From an uncultured Dehalococcoidia bacterium (GTDB taxonomy: Bacteria > Chloroflexota > Dehalococcoidia > Lucifugimonadales > UBA3495): a stretch of DNA of 64,000 nucleotides. Shown here piece by piece: positions 15,765-23,974 of the stretch (within the stretch, counting starts at the first letter, position 1; the number at the start of each line of letters is the position of its first letter). The DNA is taken from assembly GCA_958296445.1 (NCBI GenBank), contig OY282565.1, forward strand, positions 310,001 to 374,000. The letters are read 5' to 3'. Made by a program: the position numbers and the translations under genes. Below the pieces are notes generated by a model. That model was not told where the DNA came from. It saw nothing but the letters and a program-made list of their open reading frames with translations, and searched no databases.

Positions 15765-16898
15765 ATGAAGGAATACGACGCCATCGTCATCGGCGTAGGC
15801 GGAATGGGCAGCGCCGCCCTGTACCACTTGGCGCGGCGGGGCTGGCGGGCCCTAGGGCTGGAGCAGTTCGACGTGCCGCACGAAATGGGCTCGTCCCACG
15901 GCTATTCCCGAATGATTCGCTACACCCTGCAAGAGCATCCCTCCTATGTCCCGCTGGTGCGCCGCGCCTATGAACTGTGGCATCAACTGGAGAACGCCTC
16001 GCATGAGCGGCTACTGGTGACCACCGGCTCCATCCGCGCCGGACACGCCGAAAGCGACTACTTTCAAGGGGCGGTGGCGGCCTGCGAAGAGCATCATATT
16101 CCCTACGAAGTGCTGACCGGCCCGGAAACCGGCCGCCGGTTTCCCGGATACCGTTTCGGCCACGACATCGCCGCCGTCTACCAGGCCGACGGCGGATTCC
16201 TGTTGCCGGAACGATGCATCGTCAACCACGTCAACGCCGCGCTGGAAGCCGGGGCCGAGGTTCACGGGCGCGAGCGCGTCCTGGAGTGGGAGCCGGCCGG
16301 CGAGGGCGTCACCGTCCGCACCGCCCGCGGCAGCTACCGGGCGGCGCGGCTGGTGGTGTCGGCCGGGCCCTGGGCCGCCCAAGTGGTTCCGGCCCTGTCC
16401 CGCTACGCCGTGGCCGAGCGCCAAGTGCTGGGCTGGTTCCAGCCGGAAAGCCCCCAGCTTTTCCGCCCCGACGCCTTCCCGGTTTTCGGACTCTACGTCG
16501 AGGAAGGCCGTTTCTACGGCTTTCCGGTCTACGGCGTCCCGGGTTTCAAGGTTGGCCGTTCCCACCACCTGAACCAGACCACCGACCCCGACCGCCTCGA
16601 CCGCGACGTCCACCCGGAGGACGAGGCGGTGCTGAGAAACTTCGTAGAACGCTACTTCCCGGCGGCGGCCGGCCCGGCCCTGTCGCTAAAGACCTGTATG
16701 TTCACCAACTCCCCCGACGGGCATTTCATCATAGACCTACACCCCGGCCATCCCCAAGTATCGCTGGCCGCCGGCTTCTCCGGCCACGGCTTCAAGTTCG
16801 CCAGCGTCATCGGCGAAATAATGGCCGACCTAGCAATGTTCGGCGAAACCGCCCACGACCTAGCCCTGTTCCGCCTCAACCGCTTCGCCCCCCAGTAA
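15765..16898 (+). CDS. FAD-dependent amine oxidase, sarcosine/N-methyl-amino-acid oxidase type
   Basis: A 377-residue DAO-superfamily flavoprotein close to monomeric sarcosine oxidase and N-methyltryptophan oxidase. The N-terminus has the dinucleotide-binding YDAIVIGVGGMGSAALYHLA, then GLEQFDVPHEMGSSHGYSRMIRY, a typical MSOX/SolA block containing the flavin-contacting His/Ser/Arg. The C-terminal LSLKTCMFTNSPDGHFIID contains the Cys that carries covalent 8alpha-S-cysteinyl FAD in the family, followed by AAGFSGHGFKFAS. It would oxidatively demethylate an N-methyl amino acid to give formaldehyde and H2O2. ATG 15765 has GAAGGAA upstream. An osmolyte or sarcosine catabolic role is likely. Confidence 0.88.
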   Translation: MKEYDAIVIGVGGMGSAALYHLARRGWRALGLEQFDVPHEMGSSHGYSRMIRYTLQEHPSYVPLVRRAYELWHQLENASHERLLVTTGSIRAGHAESDYFQGAVAACEEHHIPYEVLTGPETGRRFPGYRFGHDIAAVYQADGGFLLPERCIVNHVNAALEAGAEVHGRERVLEWEPAGEGVTVRTARGSYRAARLVVSAGPWAAQVVPALSRYAVAERQVLGWFQPESPQLFRPDAFPVFGLYVEEGRFYGFPVYGVPGFKVGRSHHLNQTTDPDRLDRDVHPEDEAVLRNFVERYFPAAAGPALSLKTCMFTNSPDGHFIIDLHPGHPQVSLAAGFSGHGFKFASVIGEIMADLAMFGETAHDLALFRLNRFAPQ

Positions 16899-16950
16899 CC
16901 CCGGGCCCCGCCAAACTCGAACAACCAACCTATCCGGCAGGATAAACGAA

Positions 16951-17148
16951 ATGACCACTCCGCAGCCCGACGACCAAGAGCCGGAAGGAATCCGGCGCCT
17001 ACGGGAAGACTACGGCCCAGAAAAGGCAGCGGAAATCCTGGCAAGCGTCCGCCAGGCAGCCGACAACCCCGAACAAGGCGAGTGGATGACACTGGAAGAA
17101 TTTATGGAAAAACGCGGCATCAAGCCCGAAGACGTCGGCCTTAAATAG
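16951..17148 (+). CDS. Small acidic protein, possible antitoxin (paralogue A)
   Basis: A 65-residue acidic protein of unknown family. Its C-terminal MTLEEFMEKRGIKPEDVGLK is nearly the same as the end of the next gene (MITLEEASEKLGIKPEDVAVK), so the two are tandem paralogues sharing one small helical domain. The N-terminal part has RRLREDYGPEKAAEILASVRQ. ATG 16951 is preceded by CAGGATAAACGAA. Small acidic proteins of this size next to a RelE-like fragment suggest an antitoxin, but nothing in the sequence proves DNA binding. Confidence 0.6.
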   Translation: MTTPQPDDQEPEGIRRLREDYGPEKAAEILASVRQAADNPEQGEWMTLEEFMEKRGIKPEDVGLK

Positions 17149-17176
17149 AGTCTTACCCGGAATTGGTCGTAGCCTG

Positions 17177-17182
17177 TATAAT
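17177..17182 (+). promoter_or_regulatory. Candidate -10 box for the second small gene
   Basis: A consensus TATAAT lies 33 bp before ATG 17215, in the gap between the two paralogues. A weak -35 (CTTACC, about 17152-17157) would be 19 bp away. It suggests that the second paralogue and the following genes have their own start of transcription. Confidence 0.4.
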
Positions 17183-17214
17183 TGGGACACTTAGTTGCCG
17201 GTGGTGAAAATCTG

Positions 17215-17424
17215 ATGACGAACCGGGAAGATGGCATAAAGCTGGCGCCGGAGGCGGAGACCATCCCCCCCAAGCCGTTCCCATCTATGAGTGATGAACA
17301 GTGGGCGCGGACGGTCAAGGGCTTGCGCCAAACCCTCGAAAACTGGGATCCCCAAAAAATGATAACCCTGGAAGAAGCCTCGGAAAAACTCGGCATCAAG
17401 CCTGAAGATGTCGCTGTCAAATAG
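17215..17424 (+). CDS. Small protein, possible antitoxin (paralogue B)
   Basis: A 69-residue paralogue of the preceding gene through its last 21 residues (LEEASEKLGIKPEDV). The N-terminal part differs (EAETIPPKPFPSMSDEQWARTVKGLRQTLEN). SDEQWARTVKGLRQ suggests a short amphipathic helix. ATG 17215 has GGTGGTGA upstream; the frame is open to 17182 but without a better start. It overlaps the next frame (17408) by 17 bp, an arrangement common in toxin-antitoxin pairs. Function is inferred from context only. Confidence 0.55.
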   Translation: MTNREDGIKLAPEAETIPPKPFPSMSDEQWARTVKGLRQTLENWDPQKMITLEEASEKLGIKPEDVAVK

Positions 17425-17641
17425 GGTCATTCTGCACCCGGACGCCTACGCCAATCTCCTCGATATTTCCCCGGATGTCCGGCGGCAGCCTGACTATCGT
17501 CCGTATCTGGCAACGGTGACCCTTGCTCCGTACAACCCCCACCCTGCCGCCGTCCGTGATAAACTACCCCTAACCACTCAGGCCACTGCGGGAGCGCGAT
17601 GGACTTTCTCTCCGTTGACCACCAGCCGGACCGCAAACTGA
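17408..17641 (+). pseudogene. Possible truncated RelE/ParE-like toxin remnant
   Basis: The frame starts with ATG inside the end of the upstream small gene. Its first ~17 residues (SNRVILHPDAYANLLDI) resemble the opening strand and helix of RelE/ParE-family toxins. After about residue 35 the resemblance is lost and the frame runs through intergenic DNA into the start of the PAC2 gene (17599), which it overlaps by 43 bp. A real toxin of this kind would need about 85-100 residues with conserved Arg/Tyr at the end. I read it as a toxin gene that has lost its 3' part, leaving one or both antitoxin-like genes behind. A chance frame remains possible. Confidence 0.35.
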
Positions 17642-18459
17642 ATACGCTGCTGATTGCCTTCAGCGGCTGGGCCGACGCCGCCGAAGGCGCCACCAGCGCG
17701 GTGAAATTCCTGCGGCGCAAGCTCAAGGCTCGCAAATTCGCCGAGTTCGACCCGGAAGAGTTCTACGATTTCACCCAAACCCGGCCCACCACCACGCGCA
17801 CCCGCGACGGGAAGCGCCGCATCCAATGGCCGGCCAGCGAGTTCTTTCACTTGACCAACCCCGAAACCGGCGGCGGAATTATGGTCTTTATGGGGGTTGA
17901 ACCCAACCTGCGCTGGCGGGCCTATTCCCAGGGCATCGCCCGGCTGGCCCACGAGCAGGGCGTGGAAACCGTCATCCACGTCGGCGCCCTGCTCGACGCC
18001 GTGCCGCATACCCGCCCGGTGAAACTCAGCGGAACCGCCACGCGCCCCGACCTGTCCGAATTCCTGGAAGGGCGCGAAATCCGCTCCTCCAACTATCAGG
18101 GGCCGACGGGCATCAGCTCCTCGGTGATGGACGCCTGCGTCAAGCAGGGGCTGGGCTATTCGTCCATCTGGGGCCACACCCCCCACTACTTGCAGGCCGC
18201 GCCCAACTACCGGGTGGCCTACTCCTTGTTGCAGCCCCTGACCCGCCTGCTGCGGCTACCCCTGGAGCTGGAAGAGCTGCGCTCCGCCGCCGCCAAGTTC
18301 GACGCGGAAGTGGCCCGCGCCGTGCAGGCCGATGAGCAAATCGGTTCCTACGTCGCCAAACTGGAAGGCCAGTACGACGAAAACGCCGCCGCCAACAACA
18401 ACCTCGACCCCGAGGAACTGTTGCGCGACGTGGAGCGGTTCCTGCGGGGCGAACGTTAA
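17599..18459 (+). CDS. PAC2-family protein
   Basis: A 286-residue protein of the PAC2 (proteasome assembly chaperone 2-like) family. It has LNTLLIAFSGWADAAEGATSAVKFL at the N-terminus, GGGIMVFMGVEPNLRWRAY, then VIHVGALLDAVPHTRPV and YQGPTGISSSVMDACVKQGL, all typical for bacterial PAC2 homologues of Actinobacteria and Chloroflexota. The C-terminal ~50 residues form an acidic helical tail with NNNLDPEELLRDVERFLRGE. The family belongs to an ATP-grasp-associated/chaperone-like fold; the bacterial function is not known. ATG 17599 has GGGAG upstream. It ends before the promoter of the ABC transporter operon. Confidence 0.87.
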   Translation: MDFLSVDHQPDRKLNTLLIAFSGWADAAEGATSAVKFLRRKLKARKFAEFDPEEFYDFTQTRPTTTRTRDGKRRIQWPASEFFHLTNPETGGGIMVFMGVEPNLRWRAYSQGIARLAHEQGVETVIHVGALLDAVPHTRPVKLSGTATRPDLSEFLEGREIRSSNYQGPTGISSSVMDACVKQGLGYSSIWGHTPHYLQAAPNYRVAYSLLQPLTRLLRLPLELEELRSAAAKFDAEVARAVQADEQIGSYVAKLEGQYDENAAANNNLDPEELLRDVERFLRGER

Positions 18460-18621
18460 CAATCTGTTGCATTTCCCCCTGTTCCCGTCAATCTCCCGGC
18501 GTCAGGATAACCCGGACTCGCGCCCGTTATCGCCCGATTAAGTAATTCAGCCCCCGGCCCGTGACGAATCGGATTCATACTCCGCTAACCGGCAAGCCGG
18601 AGTATTCCCCCGCCGCGCCCC

Positions 18622-18650
18622 TTGACAAAAGGCAAGGAAATCAATATAAG
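18622..18650 (+). promoter_or_regulatory. Strong promoter for the ABC transporter operon
   Basis: A perfect TTGACA (18622-18627), a 17-bp spacer, then TATAAG (18645-18650): the best match to a housekeeping sigma-factor promoter in the window. It lies 82 bp before the GTG start of the substrate-binding protein gene, and the leader includes AAAAAGGAGCTGAA as ribosome-binding site. This promoter also decides the gene start, because the frame open to 18561 would begin upstream of it. Confidence 0.8.
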
Positions 18651-18731
18651 ACTTTGGCTAAGAACACACTCCCGGCGGCTGACCCTGTCCCGTGCGGGAG
18701 TGTAGTTGCGCTTATCCAAAAAGGAGCTGAA

Positions 18732-20663
18732 GTGTTTAACCCAAGAACATTTTTCTCAAAACTCCCGCTTCCAATTCTGCTGGCGTCCTTGATGGCGCTG
18801 GCAGTGGCCTGCGGCTCTTCGGCAACCGCGACGCCCGCACCCACCGCGACGCCCGCGCCCACCGCGATGCCCGTAGCCACGGCGATGCCCGAGGCCACTG
18901 CCGTACCCGCCGCCCCCGCGGGCACAGCGGCGCCCGAAGCTACTGCGACGCCCGCAGCGGCGCCAACCGTCGCGCCCACCTCCACTCCCAGGCCCGCGCC
19001 CACCCGGGTTGTGGAAACCACCCACCAACCCGAAGGCGTAATGAACTACGGCGTCAAGGAAACCGGCATCTTTGAGGGGCATCCTAGGTTTATGTCCAGC
19101 CCCCGCGTCCAGTACTCCGCCGTCACCTTCGGCGAGTCTTTGGTCGCCATCCAGCCCGACCTCTCGCCCGGCCCGCTGCTGGCCGCCGAATGGGACATTT
19201 CCGACGACGGCCAGATATGGACTTGGCGGATTCGGGACGACGTGGATTTCCATAAGGGCTACGGCAATATGACCATCCACGACATCCTGTGGAACTACAA
19301 AGAATGGCACGAGGGTTCCCTCAACGCCCGCGCCGGCATCATCGGCGATTTCTGGGTCGGCAGGGCCGGCGGCTCCCAGCGGGTAATTGACGACTACAGC
19401 GTGGAAATTGACACCGGCGAACCCTGGCTCAGGGAGCGTGCCTTCGAGTTTATGCGCCACCTAGGCGGCGTCAGCACCACCATCGTCAGCATGAAGCAGA
19501 CCGAGGAATTTGTGCTGGCCTCCGGCGGCAGCATGAGCGACACCACCACCGAGGAATACGCGGCCGGCGCCAAAGCGGCCAGCAAAGACATCGCCGCCAC
19601 CGGCCCGTGGGAAATCCAGTCCCACGACAGCGGGCGCGTCTGGCGGTTCAGCGCCGTGGAAAACCACTGGCGCCAGACCCCCTACTTCGCCGAACTGAAC
19701 GTCTGGTCCATCCCCGAAGAAGCCACCCGCGTCGCCGGTTTCCAGGCAGGCGAGCTGGACATTATGGAAATGTCCTTCGACTCTCTGGCTGCGGTGCAAG
19801 CCGTGGAAGACACGGAAATCGTGGCTTGGCCCAACGCCGGGCAGGCCGGCCTGAACATCTACGGCCAGACCTACGGCGTGGATAAGGACGGCAACCCCTA
19901 CGAACACCTAGACTGCAACAACGCCTGGGTGTCCTGCGACGAAGATCCCGCATCCGCGGAATGGCAGACCTCGGTTATGGTCAAAAAGGCTATGGCCGTC
20001 GCCATCAACCGGCAGGAAATCGTGGACACCCTGCTATCGGGCTTCGGCCAGCCCCTCTATATGCGGGACTGGATGGGCCACGAGGGCAAGGCCGACCCCC
20101 GCTGGACCTACGAGTACGACCCCGAAATGGCAAAGCAGCTTCTGGCCGATGCGGGCTACGGCCCCGGCAACGAATTCTCCATCACCCTGACCCCGGCCAT
20201 CCGCGGTGCCCCCGCCGAGGTGGAAGCCTGCGAATCCGTGGCCGGTTACTGGGAAGCCGTCGGCATCAACGTCAACCTGCAACGGGTTCCCTACGCCACC
20301 ATCCGGCCGGAGCTGATTACCCGCACGTATCAGGGCGCCACCTGTCACACCGTCAGCCAGCGCCTCACCCCGGCCATCGGCGCCTCCAACTACGTGAAGG
20401 AGTCCACCTTCAGCTACGGCACCGAACACCCGTGGATGCAGGAAAACATCACCGACCTGCTGGGCGAAACCAACCCGAACCTAGTAGCCGAGAAAGAGCG
20501 CAATGTCTACGGCTGGATGTACGACAACGTAATGGCCTTCGCTCTCTACGCTCACGACGGCATCTGGCCCGTCGGCGAGCGGCTCGACCCCGACTGGCGG
20601 CCCATTGACTACAGCGAAGTCCGCTCGCCCTCCGGCTTCGAGTACATCAAGCACCGGCAATAA
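18732..20663 (+). CDS. ABC transporter substrate-binding lipoprotein, peptide/nickel family 5
   Basis: A 643-residue family-5 solute-binding protein. A lipoprotein signal peptide ends in LMALAVAC with the modified Cys at residue 27. About 65 residues of Ala/Thr/Pro-rich linker follow (repeats of ATPAPT), and then the binding domain: GPLLAAEWDISDDGQIWTWRI, DDVDFHKG, FQAGELDIMEM, NRQEIVDTLLSGFGQPLY and KQLLADAGYGPGNEF are classical DppA/OppA-type segments. The GTG start at 18732 follows AAGGAG and the strong promoter. It captures a peptide or other solute outside the membrane and delivers it to the permease encoded downstream; the substrate is not evident. Confidence 0.92.
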   Translation: MFNPRTFFSKLPLPILLASLMALAVACGSSATATPAPTATPAPTAMPVATAMPEATAVPAAPAGTAAPEATATPAAAPTVAPTSTPRPAPTRVVETTHQPEGVMNYGVKETGIFEGHPRFMSSPRVQYSAVTFGESLVAIQPDLSPGPLLAAEWDISDDGQIWTWRIRDDVDFHKGYGNMTIHDILWNYKEWHEGSLNARAGIIGDFWVGRAGGSQRVIDDYSVEIDTGEPWLRERAFEFMRHLGGVSTTIVSMKQTEEFVLASGGSMSDTTTEEYAAGAKAASKDIAATGPWEIQSHDSGRVWRFSAVENHWRQTPYFAELNVWSIPEEATRVAGFQAGELDIMEMSFDSLAAVQAVEDTEIVAWPNAGQAGLNIYGQTYGVDKDGNPYEHLDCNNAWVSCDEDPASAEWQTSVMVKKAMAVAINRQEIVDTLLSGFGQPLYMRDWMGHEGKADPRWTYEYDPEMAKQLLADAGYGPGNEFSITLTPAIRGAPAEVEACESVAGYWEAVGINVNLQRVPYATIRPELITRTYQGATCHTVSQRLTPAIGASNYVKESTFSYGTEHPWMQENITDLLGETNPNLVAEKERNVYGWMYDNVMAFALYAHDGIWPVGERLDPDWRPIDYSEVRSPSGFEYIKHRQ

Positions 20664-20703
20664 CCCGGCGCCAACCCCTTTAACGCAAAAGCCCGAAAGG
20701 GCC

Positions 20704-20751
20704 GCAGAGAACACAGAGAGGAATCGCCAACATAGCCTCTGTGTTCTCTGC
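20704..20751. repeat. Perfect 15-bp hairpin between binding-protein and permease genes
   Basis: GCAGAGAACACAGAG (20704-20718) and CTCTGTGTTCTCTGC (20737-20751) are exact inverted copies with an 18-nt loop, in the 131-bp gap inside the transporter operon. No T-run follows, so it is not a classic terminator. As an RNA hairpin it could protect the 3' end of the binding-protein message or lower permease expression, which would fit the excess of binding protein needed; this is inference. Confidence 0.8.
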
Positions 20752-20794
20752 GCCATATCTGCCCTGAAATAAATTCCCCGCGGTTTAGTGCGCT

Positions 20795-21712
20795 ATGCAG
20801 AAATACCTGGTTCGCCGCCTGGGCCTCGCTGTTGTCACCATCATCGCCGTCTCGCTCATCATATTCATAATGAGCCGGGCGTCGGGCGACCCGCGCCACA
20901 TTATGCTGGACGACTACTCCACCGATGAGGACTGGGAGCGGATGGGCCAGGTGCTGGGGCTGGACAAGCCCTACTGGCAACAGTATCTCATCTTCCTGCG
21001 CGACGCCGTCCAGGGCGACCTAGGCCAGTCGGTCAAGGAAGGCCGCCCGGTGACCGACGTAATCCTAGAGCGGCTGCCGGCCACCCTCTACTTGGGGTTG
21101 ACCGCCTTCGCCATTTCCCTGCTGGTGGGCATACCCTTGGGCATCCTGTCGTCCATCAAGCGGGGCTCGCTGATTGACCAGATTGGCAAGATAGTAGCAA
21201 TGTTAGGCCAGTCGGCCCCGCCCTTCTGGCTGGGCATAATGCTGATAATCTTTTTCGCCGTGGCTTGGGAAATCCTGCCCCCCTACGGGTGGGACGACTG
21301 GAACAGCATCGTCCTGCCCGCGGTAACTCTGGGCTGGTACTACGCCGCGGCCAACCTGCGGCTGGTGCGCTCAGCAATGCTGGACGTGCTGGATTCGGAA
21401 TACATCAAGCTGGCCCGGGCCAAAGGCGTGCCATACCGGGGGGTGGTGCTGCGCCACGCCTTCCGCAACGCCCTGATTCCGCCGCTGACCTTCGCCGGGG
21501 TGACCCTGGGCGCGCTGGTCACCGGCTCTCTGGTGGTGGAGACCGTGTTCGCCTGGCCCGGACTAGGCAAGCTGGCGATAGACGCCCTCTTCGCCTTCGA
21601 CTACCCGCTGTTGCAGGGCGTAGTCATCGTTTTCACGCTGCTCTACGTCCTCGCCGCCTTCTCGGTGGACGTGCTTTACGCCTACATTGACCCCCGCATC
21701 CGGTACGCATAG
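20795..21712 (+). CDS. ABC transporter permease, DppB-like
   Basis: A 305-residue inner-membrane permease. It starts with the usual MQKYLVRRLGLAVVTIIAVSLIIF helix, has LGLDKPYWQQYL and GDLGQSVKEGRPV in the extracellular loop, then five further helices and the cytoplasmic EAA-like loop (IKLARAKGVPYRGVVLRHAF) that contacts the ATPases. It ends with AYIDPRIRYA. Length and order match DppB/OppB. ATG 20795 has a weak ribosome-binding site (GCGGTTTAGTGCGCT), which would keep its level below that of the binding protein. Confidence 0.93.
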   Translation: MQKYLVRRLGLAVVTIIAVSLIIFIMSRASGDPRHIMLDDYSTDEDWERMGQVLGLDKPYWQQYLIFLRDAVQGDLGQSVKEGRPVTDVILERLPATLYLGLTAFAISLLVGIPLGILSSIKRGSLIDQIGKIVAMLGQSAPPFWLGIMLIIFFAVAWEILPPYGWDDWNSIVLPAVTLGWYYAAANLRLVRSAMLDVLDSEYIKLARAKGVPYRGVVLRHAFRNALIPPLTFAGVTLGALVTGSLVVETVFAWPGLGKLAIDALFAFDYPLLQGVVIVFTLLYVLAAFSVDVLYAYIDPRIRYA

Positions 21713-21733
21713 CCCCCGCATCCGGTACGCATA
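21691..21733 (+). repeat. 21-bp direct duplication at the 3' end of the permease gene
   Basis: CCCCCGCATCCGGTACGCAT plus A (21691-21711) is repeated exactly at 21713-21733 with one base between. The first copy encodes the last residues of the permease; the second lies just after its stop. It is a recent slippage-type duplication, and it leaves a second, out-of-use copy of the gene end. Confidence 0.9.
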
Positions 21734-21736
21734 AAG

Positions 21737-21790
21737 GAGGATTAACCACGGAACGCACGGATATAACTCTGTGCCGCTCTGCGGTTAGAT
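21737..21790. repeat. Imperfect CACGGA/CTCTG hairpin between permease genes
   Basis: TTAACCACGGAACGCACGGA faces TCTGTGCCGCTCTGCGGTTA in the 92-bp gap between the two permease genes. Pairing is imperfect but includes TAACC/GGTTA and GCAC/GTGC. It belongs to the same hairpin family as 20704-20751 and 29331-29398. Confidence 0.65.
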
Positions 21791-21804
21791 AAAGGGAAAG
21801 AATC

Positions 21805-22866
21805 ATGGCGGCAGACGTCGGCGGAGTCCTTACTCCGTCCAAAACCACAGGTTTCCGGCTGTCCGGCATATACTACTTTTTCCGGCGCTGGCCGGTGATT
21901 CCGGTATTCCTGCTGGCCCTGGTGCTGTTCGCCGGCGTCACCGCCCCGTTGATTGCGCCCCACGACCCCAACCTGCAATCGCTCACCGAGCGCAAACAGC
22001 CCCCCTTCTGGTACAGCGCCAAAACCGAAACCCAAATCCAAACCGTGGTGCAACGGGTACTGCCCGGGTCCGCCCCCCAAATATCCTTGTCCGACGCCCA
22101 AAAGATAAACCCCGCCGCCCAGATAGGCGACACCATAGAAGTGGAGCAGGTATTGCGGCCCGGGGGCAGCACCAAATTCCTGCTGGGCAGCGACCAGTTG
22201 GGGCGCGACATCCTTTCCCGCATCATCTACGGCGCCCGCATATCCCTGCTGGCCGCCGCGGTCACCCTAGTCGTCGGCGGATGCGTCGGCGTCCTGCTGG
22301 GGCTGGTGGCCGGCTGGTACGGCGGGCTGGTGGACGAGGCGGTAATGCGGTTCGTGGACATCCTGCTGGCTATCCCCCTAGTGCTGATAGCCCTGGTTAT
22401 GGTCGCCACCCTGGGGGCTTCGCTGACCATTATCGTGGCGGTGCTGACCATATTCATCTGGCCGCGCTTCGCCCGCCAGTTGCGGGGCGAGGTGTTGCAA
22501 CTGAAAAATATGGACTTCGTATCCTTGGCCCGGGTGGCCGGAGCGTCCACCCCCCGGATTCTGTTTGTCCATATCTTTCCGGGAACCATCAACACGCTGA
22601 TAGTGGTAGCGACGCTCCAAGTGGGCATCGTGATTCTGCTGGAAGCCACCCTCAGCTTCCTGGGAGCCGGAGTGCCGCCCCCGACGGCCACTTGGGGCGG
22701 CATGGTCTCCGACGGGCGCAACTACCTGGCCGGCGGCTTCACCACCGGCTCCTGGTGGATTTCCACCTTCCCCGGCATCGCCATCGTGCTAACCGTAATG
22801 TCCCTCAACCTGTTCGGCGACTGGCTCCGCGACAAGCTCGACCCGCGCCTGCGGCAAATAGAGTAG
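21805..22866 (+). CDS. ABC transporter permease, DppC-like, with extended external loop
   Basis: A 353-residue permease. The C-terminal two thirds are standard DppC: GSDQLGRDILSRIIYGARISL, TLVVGGCVGVLLGLVAGWYGG, and a FVSLARVAGASTPRILF EAA-like loop. The N-terminal region is unusual. After the first membrane helix (VIPVFLLALVLFAGVTAPLIA) and the usual HDPNLQSLTERKQPP, about 55 extra residues (roughly 70-125) intervene before the permease core, including an ETQIQTVVQRVLPGS stretch and IGDTIEVEQVLRPGG. They would face the outside, where the binding protein docks. DppC/OppC proteins are normally about 280-310 residues long. Confidence 0.9.
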   Translation: MAADVGGVLTPSKTTGFRLSGIYYFFRRWPVIPVFLLALVLFAGVTAPLIAPHDPNLQSLTERKQPPFWYSAKTETQIQTVVQRVLPGSAPQISLSDAQKINPAAQIGDTIEVEQVLRPGGSTKFLLGSDQLGRDILSRIIYGARISLLAAAVTLVVGGCVGVLLGLVAGWYGGLVDEAVMRFVDILLAIPLVLIALVMVATLGASLTIIVAVLTIFIWPRFARQLRGEVLQLKNMDFVSLARVAGASTPRILFVHIFPGTINTLIVVATLQVGIVILLEATLSFLGAGVPPPTATWGGMVSDGRNYLAGGFTTGSWWISTFPGIAIVLTVMSLNLFGDWLRDKLDPRLRQIE

Positions 22867-22984
22867 AATGGCGGGAAATGGGGGGAAATGGCGGGAAATA
22901 CTGAAAAGTCGCAGGAAATAGCGGAATGACGGGGTATAATAATATCCCTGCGCCACCCGCTTTAATCAGCCCCGGGAGTTGAAC

Positions 22985-23974
22985 ATGGTTACCCAAGCGG
23001 CAACCGAGCGCGATGTAGTCCTGCGGGTGAACGACCTGCGAACCTATTTCCAAACCCGGTGGGGCACGGTCAAGGCCGTGGACGGCATCAGCTTTGACTT
23101 GCGCCGGGGCGAAACGCTGGGCATCGTCGGCGAGTCGGGCTCCGGCAAGTCGGTGACTATGCTGTCGCTGATGCGCCTCATCCCTATGCCGCCGGGCCGG
23201 ATTGTTTCCGGCAGCATTATGCTGGACGGCGAAGACCTGTTGCAGCTATCCGATGGCGAGATGAACCGGGTGCGAGGCAGCAAAATCGCCCTCATCATCC
23301 AGGACCCTATGACCTCCCTGAACCCGGTTTTCACCATCGGCAACCAAGTGTCCGAAGCCATCGCCATCCACCAGAACATACCGAAACGCTCGGTGATGGA
23401 GCAGGCCCTCTCCGTGCTGCGCAAGGTGAACATCCCCGCCGCCGAGTCGCGGATGCGCGATTACCCCCACCAGTTGAGCGGCGGAATGCGGCAGCGGGTA
23501 GTAGGGGCCATCGGCATATCCTGCCAGCCCCAAGTGCTTATCGCCGACGAGCCGACCACCTCGCTGGACGTCACCATTCAGGCCCAGTATCTGGCCCTGC
23601 TCAAAGAGTTGCAGCAGGATTCCAACGTGGCCCTGATTTTCATTACCCATGACTTCGGCATCGTCGCCAAGATGTGCGACCGGGTGGCGGTGATGTACGC
23701 CGGCCGCATCGTGGAGCAGGGCAGCGTCCGCGATATATTCAACCGCCCCTCCCATCCTTACACCGAAGCGCTGCTGGCCTCGGTGCCTAGAATGGAAGAA
23801 GACGTGGATCGGCTGTACTCCATCGAGGGCCAGCCGCCCACGCTCCACGACCTGCCTCCCGGCTGCCCCTTCGCCGACCGCTGCCAGTACGTGATGGAGC
23901 GGTGCCGCGAGGAATACCCCACCAGAACCACAATAAGCGAAGGCCACGACGCTTCATGCTGGCGGTTAATATGA
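22985..23974 (+). CDS. Oligopeptide ABC transporter ATPase, DppD-like
   Basis: A 329-residue ATPase with Walker [11 protein letters not shown]-loop [12 protein letters not shown], signature LSGGMRQRV, Walker [13 protein letters not shown] and switch HDF. The C-terminal oligopeptide-transporter extension has [16 protein letters not shown], a Cys-rich segment that in related DppD/OppD proteins may bind an iron-sulfur cluster. ATG 22985 follows CGGGAG; a TTG at 22979 is the alternative. It is the fourth gene of the operon and overlaps the next by four bases. Confidence 0.93.
   Translation: MVTQAATERDVVLRVNDLRTYFQTRWGTVKAVDGISFDLRRGETLGIVGESGSGKSVTMLSLMRLIPMPPGRIVSGSIMLDGEDLLQLSDGEMNRVRGSKIALIIQDPMTSLNPVFTIGNQVSEAIAIHQNIPKRSVMEQALSVLRKVNIPAAESRMRDYPHQLSGGMRQRVVGAIGISCQPQVLIADEPTTSLDVTIQAQYLALLKELQQDSNVALIFITHDFGIVAKMCDRVAVMYAGRIVEQGSVRDIFNRPSHPYTEALLASVPRMEEDVDRLYSIEGQPPTLHDLPPGCPFADRCQYVMERCREEYPTRTTISEGHDASCWRLI

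Noticed and set aside
18561..18731. Extended N-terminus of the substrate-binding lipoprotein
   Set aside because: It would start upstream of the strong TTGACA/TATAAG promoter and place 57 residues before a standard lipoprotein signal peptide.
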